Assembly: GCA_903857815.1 (NCBI GenBank)
Contig: CAIOGK010000070.1
Location: 1-10,838, forward strand
Reading direction: 5' to 3'
From: Candidatus Falkowiibacteriota bacterium
GTDB taxonomy: Bacteria > Patescibacteriota > Patescibacteriia > Patescibacteriales > UBA12465
DNA length: 10,838 nucleotides
Shown here: positions 7,030 to 10,838 of the stretch, in pieces
Numbering within the stretch: position 1 is the first letter of the stretch
How the letters are laid out: the number at the start of each line of letters is the position of its first letter
Notes under the pieces: model-generated
Told to the model about the DNA's origin: nothing
The model's input: the letters and a program-made list of their open reading frames with translations, nothing else
Database searches by the model: none
Position numbers and translations under genes: made by a program

Positions 7030-7059
7030 GATGAAAGTTTTTTTTGATTGTTAATACTA
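7030..7059 (-). promoter_or_regulatory. Shared leader element, copy 1 (5830-7029 gene)
   Basis: Minus-strand leader with TTAACA (7054-7049) 19 nt before the ATG, an eight-A run, and ATC directly before the ATG. Bases 7039-7059 are identical to 10763-10783. No Shine-Dalgarno. A possible weak promoter overlaps it (TTAACA, 17-bp spacer, TATTAA). Confidence 0.6.
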
Positions 7060-7103
7060 TTAATTACCTAAATTGTTAAAGAATTTTTTGTACCTTTGAG
7101 CTT

Positions 7104-7164
7104 GTGCTATTCAGCACGTAAAAGTAATCTTTTTATCTTGCGCTGGTGTTTAAAATTACTTTTA
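7104..7164. repeat. Intergenic inverted repeats between GT4 gene and PKD lipoprotein gene
   Basis: A small perfect hairpin GTGCT-ATTC-AGCAC (7104-7117) abuts a longer inverted repeat: TAAAAGTAAT (7119-7128) with ATTACTTTTA (7155-7164), a perfect 10-bp stem that extends inward past one mismatch. There is no U-run after it on the minus strand, so it does not look like a standard terminator for the glycosyltransferase; it may be an mRNA processing or stability element, or an operator. Confidence 0.4.
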
Positions 7165-7179
7165 TGTACTGGATAGCTT

Positions 7180-8268
7180 TTATTTTTTATAGACTTTTAT
7201 AGTTTCGTCGGAAATTAAATTCCAGTTAAACATTTTATCAGTTCTTTCTTTCCCTTTTTTTCCTAGTTCTTGCATTTCTGTTTCGTGGTTTAGAGCATAA
7301 ACTAGTTTTTCTTTTAAGGATACTGTATTTTGTGGAGTAAAGTATAGGGCGGTATCGCCTGATGCTTCTCTATTGGCGGAAATATCACTTACCATACAGG
7401 GTAATCCGTGAGCCATGGCTTCTAATAAGGAGATTGATAATCCTTCCATTTCTGAAGCTTGAATAAACATTTTTGCTTGGCTATAAAATTGGTCTAGTGA
7501 TTCTTCGGTTTGATTTCCGGTAAAAATTATTCGCGGATCATTGTCGGCTAGTTTTTCTAATTCATTTCGATATTCACCTTCGCCGACGATTGCGACTTTA
7601 ATGTTGATTTCCGGAGAATTTTTTAGAACCTCGATTAAGTATTGAATACCTTTTAAGCGAATAATTCTAGAAACGCTGATAATATATTTTTTTGGCTCTA
7701 GTCCAAATTGTGAAATATGATTTGCCTTGGCGTTTGTTTCTACATATGCGCCATTTGGGATAACGATACATTTACGACCATGACGTTTTAATAAATAATC
7801 ACTCATTAAATCAGTTAGAACAATCACCTCGTGGGCATATCTGCACATACTTTTTTCTCCAAGCTTTAACATAAACTTTGCAAAGGTGTTCCATTTATCA
7901 TTCCCATAATCAAAGCTATGCAAAGTAGCGACTACCTTTATTTTTGGTGTAAATAATCTTGGCATCCAGGCTAATAAGCAAGGACCAATTCCATGATAAT
8001 GAATTACATCAACTTTTTCATACATCGCATCGATGGTTGCTAAAAAGCTGTGGGTGATTGCGGCTAGGTGTTTACTGTTTATAAAAGGTAAATATACAAG
8101 TTTAACTCCCTTCCAGTTATTAATTTTTTCTGGCAAGTAATCATTTCGATTGTAGACAATAACGGTCTCTCCTTTGCGTGCTAAAAACATCGCCAAGTTT
8201 TCCACGTGTCGATCAACTCCGCCATTTTGTGCGGGAATCCCTTTTTGTCCGATGAAAGCTATTCTCAT
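7180..8268 (-). CDS. GT4-family (GT-B fold) glycosyltransferase
   Basis: 362 aa from the ATG at 8268. The N-terminal Rossmann domain begins MRIAFIGQKGIPAQNGGVDRH, with the acceptor-side GGV loop at 16-18, and His119 lies in the TLHSFD motif. The C-terminal domain carries the donor-site pattern VSRIIRLKG (Arg201, Lys206), GEGEYR (229-234), and the retaining-type EX7E motif (Glu275-Glu283 in EGLSISLLE). It should transfer a hexose, rhamnose-type sugar or similar from a nucleotide sugar to a cell-surface glycan or lipid on the inner membrane face; substrate cannot be read from sequence. A longer frame back to 8352 is rejected because it translates the promoters and the -35 box as its TTG start. 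G+C (about 37-40% in sampled lines) is nearer the left half than its neighbours, and it lacks their common leader. Confidence 0.9.
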   Translation of the reverse strand: MRIAFIGQKGIPAQNGGVDRHVENLAMFLARKGETVIVYNRNDYLPEKINNWKGVKLVYLPFINSKHLAAITHSFLATIDAMYEKVDVIHYHGIGPCLLAWMPRLFTPKIKVVATLHSFDYGNDKWNTFAKFMLKLGEKSMCRYAHEVIVLTDLMSDYLLKRHGRKCIVIPNGAYVETNAKANHISQFGLEPKKYIISVSRIIRLKGIQYLIEVLKNSPEINIKVAIVGEGEYRNELEKLADNDPRIIFTGNQTEESLDQFYSQAKMFIQASEMEGLSISLLEAMAHGLPCMVSDISANREASGDTALYFTPQNTVSLKEKLVYALNHETEMQELGKKGKERTDKMFNWNLISDETIKVYKK

Positions 8269-8290
8269 AAGGTTTATTTTAGAACTAGTT

Positions 8291-8319
8291 ATTATACAAT
8301 TAATGAATTTATTTGTCAA
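8291..8319 (-). promoter_or_regulatory. Perfect consensus promoter P2 of the GT4 gene
   Basis: On the minus strand TTGACA (8319-8314), exactly 17 bp, TATAAT (8296-8291). All twelve hexamer bases match sigma-70 consensus. The expected start is near 8284, giving a leader of about 16 nt before ATG 8268, with no Shine-Dalgarno. Confidence 0.9.
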
Positions 8320-8323
8320 GGCT

Positions 8324-8352
8324 ATTATATCATAATTTATAATTATTGTCAA
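8324..8352 (-). promoter_or_regulatory. Perfect consensus promoter P1 of the GT4 gene
   Basis: On the minus strand TTGACA (8352-8347), exactly 17 bp, extended TGA-TATAAT (8332-8324). Located head-to-tail just upstream of P2, with its -10 only 4 bp from the P2 -35 box, and directly after the terminator of the preceding gene. Confidence 0.9.
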
Positions 8353-8356
8353 TATT

Positions 8357-8390
8357 AAAAAAAGTCCTGGATTAAATTAAATCCAGGACT
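8357..8390 (-). terminator. Intrinsic terminator of the 8417-9145 lipoprotein gene
   Basis: Perfect 11-bp stem AGTCCTGGATT (8363-8373) / AATCCAGGACT (8380-8390), 6-nt loop. Seven As at 8357-8363 give a U7 tract on the minus strand. It ends the upstream two-gene transcript immediately before promoter P1. Confidence 0.93.
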
Positions 8391-8416
8391 GTTCTTGTAA
8401 GCTTTTGTAGCTTAAA

Positions 8417-9145
8417 TTATTTTAGGGCGTCGTAGAGCCAGACACCATCGCGAAGGTACATGTCCCTTTCTTGCCAGTTTGTAAAAGGGGCTTTAATCTT
8501 TACGGAAGTAAGAACTATTCCTTCAGGCTGAAGGACTTTAACCATCATATCGTTGGAGACAAAAAAGGTCCCGTCTACGGTTAATCCGTAGTCTCCTTCG
8601 ATAAACTCAACGGGCTCAACAATCCAGTTGTGCCCATCATTCGATGGATTAGTTTCAACTGATGTGAACGTTACGTTCTTATCAAGTGCTTTTTGGGGGA
8701 AATGCAACCCTTTGTCGCCGTTTCCCATTACACAAAATGATATTATGCCATTTTCCCTCAAACCGCTTAAGTTGGCGTTGCTTGGTCTCCCTGGAACTAT
8801 CGGCTCAGGAACAGCAGCACTTTTTGTGGTATTGGACGTTGCTTTACCAGACGACGCAGTTGATACTTTAGGAGTAGCGGCTTTTTTAGCAGTATTACTG
8901 TTTGATTTGGCGGTAACCTTGGTTATTGTAACCTTGGTTTCCAAACAATCAAGTAATCCCTGCAAACGACCGTTTTCGGTTGTTAAGGTTAGCACCTGAC
9001 TCTGAAGATTTGTAACTTGAGCTTGCAAGCTCAGTAACATGGCTGTCTTTTCGGGACAAGGATCGGTTGCGGTTTTGGCGTCTTTTTTCCAGTTACAACT
9101 GGACAACAGGCCAACGATGAGAACAAAAAGAAATAACTTTTTCAT
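8417..9145 (-). CDS. Lipoprotein: coiled coil, Ala/Ser/Thr/Lys linker, and shared novel C-terminal domain
   Basis: 242 aa. A type II signal peptide ends in LLSSC (lipidated Cys17). Residues about 33-70 form a heptad-like coiled coil (LLSLQAQVTNLQSQVLTL) bounded by Cys30 and Cys67, which could disulphide-link a dimer. Residues 71-125 are a low-complexity linker rich in K, A, S, T, P, of the kind that spans cell wall. Residues about 130-242 are homologous to the C-terminal domain of the protein at 10261-10755: both have I-x-F-C near the domain start, N-W, D-Y-G-x(4)-G-T-F-F and S-V-x-I-K-x(4)-T-N-W-Q. I do not recognise this domain. Second gene of a unit with the barrel-like protein (35-nt gap); followed by a strong terminator. 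G+C is up to 55% in a sampled line. Confidence 0.85.
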   Translation of the reverse strand: MKKLFLFVLIVGLLSSCNWKKDAKTATDPCPEKTAMLLSLQAQVTNLQSQVLTLTTENGRLQGLLDCLETKVTITKVTAKSNSNTAKKAATPKVSTASSGKATSNTTKSAAVPEPIVPGRPSNANLSGLRENGIISFCVMGNGDKGLHFPQKALDKNVTFTSVETNPSNDGHNWIVEPVEFIEGDYGLTVDGTFFVSNDMMVKVLQPEGIVLTSVKIKAPFTNWQERDMYLRDGVWLYDALK

Positions 9146-9169
9146 GATTCAGAATTTTTATAATGTTAA
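9146..9169 (-). promoter_or_regulatory. Shared leader element, copy 2 (8417-9145 gene)
   Basis: Minus-strand TTAACA (9169-9164) 18 nt before the ATG, A-rich centre, ending ATC-ATG. Lies within the 35-nt gap after the upstream gene, so here it must act on translation or be a relic, as no promoter hexamers fit. Confidence 0.5.
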
Positions 9170-9180
9170 GAAAATTTTTG

Positions 9181-10074
9181 TTACCGTATATTAAACGGAC
9201 TAAAGTTAAGGCCCAGTACGAACTGAGTACTGTTAAGATTTTGCGGATAGTCTCCTACCTGCTGTTTTACAAAAAAATAGATAGACAAGAAATCGTCCCA
9301 TCCTCTTTTTTTCAATGCAATTTCGGGACCAATAGAAATCCATTGGCTGTTATCACCTGTGTAGTGACGATAGCCAACCATAATCTTTGGTTCAATTAGG
9401 GTATTAAAGCGCCCTATTTGATAGATACTTTGTTTGAATTCAGCGCCTAAGGCAGCTTTGTTCCAAAGCATGGACTCCTGGATTAAACTTTTGTTCCAAA
9501 ATGAAACCTTTTCGCTTTTTAATGGTTTCTGGTACATAAGTTTTAATTGGGAGCGAGGAAATAGATTCTCTCTGATTCCGAAAGTTTTTAACAAATTAAT
9601 GTTTACTTCGGTTGAAAAAATCAAATCTTCCTGGGTCATGGTATAGGTACCGAGCTGTCCATCTTGTTGGACGCTTTTACCTAAGCCTTCATCTTGAGAA
9701 CTTTTTAGCATGATATTGGCGCCAAAGTAACCAGAATACTTTTGTGAAAGATATTCAGCATACTTACCGGCGGCAATACCTGCCCCAAAATCATTGCTGC
9801 TTCCGTTGTAGAAATTGAGCGTGTTATTGCTCTTAAACTCAACGCGGCTAGCAACGCCACAAAACCCAATATTTAATCCATTGGCGGTTTTAATTGGCAT
9901 ATATTCAGCGTATATTCCATACCAATAACCGTTGTTGTTCCCGTTTTGCTGAGCAGCATAGCCACCAGCAAATAAGGAGACGTTCGTGTTTTCACGGAAT
10001 TGTGCCGTTACCTGACTAACCTGACTAATGATTGCTACAATCAAAAAAGCCAAAAAAACAATTTTTTTCTTCAT
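9181..10074 (-). CDS. Secreted, probable beta-barrel-like protein, function unknown
   Basis: 297 aa. A type I signal peptide (MKKKIVFLAFLIVAIISQ) with a likely cut after VTA (residue 24), leaving an N-terminal Gln. The mature part alternates short amphipathic strands with Gly/Asn turns (YWYGIYAEYMPI, GLNIGFCGVASRVEF, TLIEPKIMVGYRHY, SIGPEIALKK, FLSIYFFVKQQVG) and ends in a strand-like QFVLGLNFSPFNIR, all typical of outer-membrane beta-barrels of diderm bacteria such as Bacteroidota. No family is recognised. In a Patescibacteria background, thought to lack a standard outer membrane, this is unexpected and may reflect transfer or a surface protein of other kind. First gene of a unit with the lipoprotein at 8417; driven by a perfect consensus promoter about 70 bp upstream. 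Confidence 0.8.
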   Translation of the reverse strand: MKKKIVFLAFLIVAIISQVSQVTAQFRENTNVSLFAGGYAAQQNGNNNGYWYGIYAEYMPIKTANGLNIGFCGVASRVEFKSNNTLNFYNGSSNDFGAGIAAGKYAEYLSQKYSGYFGANIMLKSSQDEGLGKSVQQDGQLGTYTMTQEDLIFSTEVNINLLKTFGIRENLFPRSQLKLMYQKPLKSEKVSFWNKSLIQESMLWNKAALGAEFKQSIYQIGRFNTLIEPKIMVGYRHYTGDNSQWISIGPEIALKKRGWDDFLSIYFFVKQQVGDYPQNLNSTQFVLGLNFSPFNIR

Positions 10075-10098
10075 GATTTATAATTTTTGTTATGTTAA
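10075..10098 (-). promoter_or_regulatory. Shared leader element, copy 3 (9181-10074 gene)
   Basis: Minus-strand TTAACA (10098-10093) 18 nt before the ATG, five-A centre, ending AATC-ATG. It is the 3' part of a leader of about 60 nt from the promoter at 10142-10170. Confidence 0.5.
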
Positions 10099-10141
10099 TG
10101 TGCAATTTAAACTGAATAATAACCAAAAAGATTATCAAGTG

Positions 10142-10170
10142 ATTATACATTATTTCTTAAATTCTGTCAA
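10142..10170 (-). promoter_or_regulatory. Perfect consensus promoter of the barrel-like/lipoprotein unit
   Basis: On the minus strand TTGACA (10170-10165), exactly 17 bp, TATAAT (10147-10142). All hexamer bases match consensus. The expected start near 10135 gives a leader of about 60 nt before ATG 10074. Confidence 0.9.
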
Positions 10171-10187
10171 GCATAAATTATGAAGAT

Positions 10188-10224
10188 AAAAAAACAACCC
10201 CCGAACTGTGGTGGGTTCGAGGGT
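10188..10224 (-). terminator. Intrinsic terminator of the 10261-10755 gene
   Basis: Ten-base arms ACCCCCGAAC (10197-10206) / GTTCGAGGGT (10215-10224) pair fully on the minus strand if one G-U is allowed, with an 8-nt loop; seven As at 10188-10194 give the U-run. Confidence 0.85.
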
Positions 10225-10260
10225 CTTTTCTGCTTGTGATAGCTCGAGAATTAGTTTTTC

Positions 10261-10755
10261 CTAATTGTAAATTCGGGCCGGTTTTCCGCCAATCGTGCTT
10301 AACGTCATTTCTTTCGGCTGCCAGTTTGTGCGGTCGCACTTTATAGCAACCGAACTAAATATCGCCCATTTCTTCAGGAACTCCTCTTTTGCGAAGAATG
10401 TTCCATTAGGTAAAATACCGTAATCTTCATCACCTGTTGCAGTCGGAGTAAGGGCCCAGTTTGAGCCAGTTTTGTCCATATTAAGAACGGCATCCGGAGA
10501 CCCGCCCATTAAAGCTGGAAGATGACCATCCTGGCGACCATCGAACTGGAGGCAAAAAATGATGGTATTCGCTGGTAAGGCTGCCTGTCCTGCGGATGAA
10601 GATCCCGGTTGCTGAATAAGCTGAGTAGCCGGCGGGGCTGACTCAACGCCGCCATTGTTGGAGCGAAATAGCAAGATGGCGATTAACACTAAGATAACTA
10701 CAACCAACACAACAATAAACCACTTTTCTTTCAAAAGATCTAATGTACTTCTCAT
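10261..10755 (-). CDS. Single-pass membrane protein with shared novel C-terminal domain
   Basis: 164 aa. A short basic N-terminus (MRSTLDLLKEKW) leads into one strong membrane segment (about residues 13-30, VVLVVVILVLIAILL), then RSNN and a Pro/Ser/Gln/Ala-rich linker (36-60). By the positive-inside rule the C-terminal part lies outside. Residues about 62-164 align with the C-terminal domain of the lipoprotein at 8417-9145: IIFC (65-68), Asn99-Trp100, DYG (111-113) followed by NGTFF (117-121), and SVAIK plus TNWQ (135-146). The two proteins thus present the same domain on different anchors. Function unknown. The leader shares a 21-bp block with the PKD lipoprotein gene. It ends at its own terminator. 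Confidence 0.85.
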   Translation of the reverse strand: MRSTLDLLKEKWFIVVLVVVILVLIAILLFRSNNGGVESAPPATQLIQQPGSSSAGQAALPANTIIFCLQFDGRQDGHLPALMGGSPDAVLNMDKTGSNWALTPTATGDEDYGILPNGTFFAKEEFLKKWAIFSSVAIKCDRTNWQPKEMTLSTIGGKPARIYN

Positions 10756-10783
10756 GATAAACTTTTTTTGATTGTTAATACTA
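10756..10783 (-). promoter_or_regulatory. Shared leader element, copy 4 (10261-10755 gene)
   Basis: Minus-strand TTAACA (10778-10773) 17 nt before the ATG, seven-A run, ending TATC-ATG. Bases 10763-10783 are identical to 7039-7059. The DNA further upstream (10784-10838) is very AT-rich with no consensus promoter that I can see; a weak TATTAA overlaps the element. Confidence 0.6.
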
Positions 10784-10838
10784 AAAAACCTATTTTTAAT
10801 GAACTATTATTTTATTATTATTTATTATTTTTTTAAAA

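Noticed and set aside
7073..7098. Bacteroidota-type promoter on the plus strand (TTG ... TACCTTTG)
   Set aside because: The TACCTTTG matches the -7 pattern, but the spacing to the nearest TTG is only 15 bp and no plus-strand gene follows.
8269..8352. 28-residue N-terminal extension of the GT4 glycosyltransferase
   Set aside because: Its TTG start is the -35 box of P1 and the extension translates two perfect promoters; MRIAFIG at 8268 is the normal family start.
8628..8999. 123-codon plus-strand frame
   Set aside because: It is the antisense shadow of the lipoprotein with a clear lipobox, linker and shared domain.
1..10838. CRISPR array, tRNA, rRNA or insertion sequence
   Set aside because: No regularly spaced repeats, cloverleaf, rRNA core sequence or transposase signature seen on either strand.

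Overview
The window has two unlike halves. Positions 1 to about 5800 are AT-rich (two lines I counted by hand are each about 33% G+C) and carry compact housekeeping genes: the 3' end of an ftsQ-like division gene, a small membrane protein, a XerC/D-type tyrosine recombinase, a coiled-coil M23 murein hydrolase, a class-A-beta-lactamase-like serine hydrolase, a WecG/TagA glycosyltransferase and a CorA-type Mg2+ channel. This set, with low G+C, near absence of Shine-Dalgarno sites and several apparently leaderless mRNAs, best fits a Patescibacteria (Candidate Phyla Radiation) chromosome. That is inference from gene style; there is no rRNA or marker gene here to settle it.

Layout of the left half: ftsQ 3' end and a 46-aa membrane ORF (1-428); an intergenic region with a possible structured RNA and terminator (463-590) and a 28-bp dif-like site (602-629); xerC (715-1671). 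A bidirectional terminator separates xerC from the convergent M23 gene. Upstream of that, tagA and the serine hydrolase form a two-gene minus-strand unit (4699 to 2995). corA (4772-5737) is divergent from tagA and ends at a second bidirectional terminator.

The right half (5830-10755) is entirely minus strand. Four genes encode unrecognised exported or membrane-anchored proteins: a PKD-like lipoprotein, a coiled-coil lipoprotein, a probable beta-barrel-like secreted protein, and a single-pass membrane protein. Sampled lines in these genes run about 38-55% G+C. All four share one leader design (TTAACA 17-19 nt before the start, A-rich middle, ATC just before ATG) not seen in front of any other gene here. 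A GT4 glycosyltransferase (7180-8268) lies among them, looks compositionally native, and is driven by two tandem perfect TTGACA-N17-TATAAT promoters. A third perfect consensus promoter drives the barrel-like/lipoprotein pair (10074 to 8417).

The main novelties are: a previously unnamed ~105-residue C-terminal domain shared by the 8417-9145 lipoprotein and the 10261-10755 membrane protein; the common leader of four exported genes, suggesting a transferred or co-regulated envelope module; and a dif-like recombination site about 85 bp upstream of the recombinase gene that probably acts on it.
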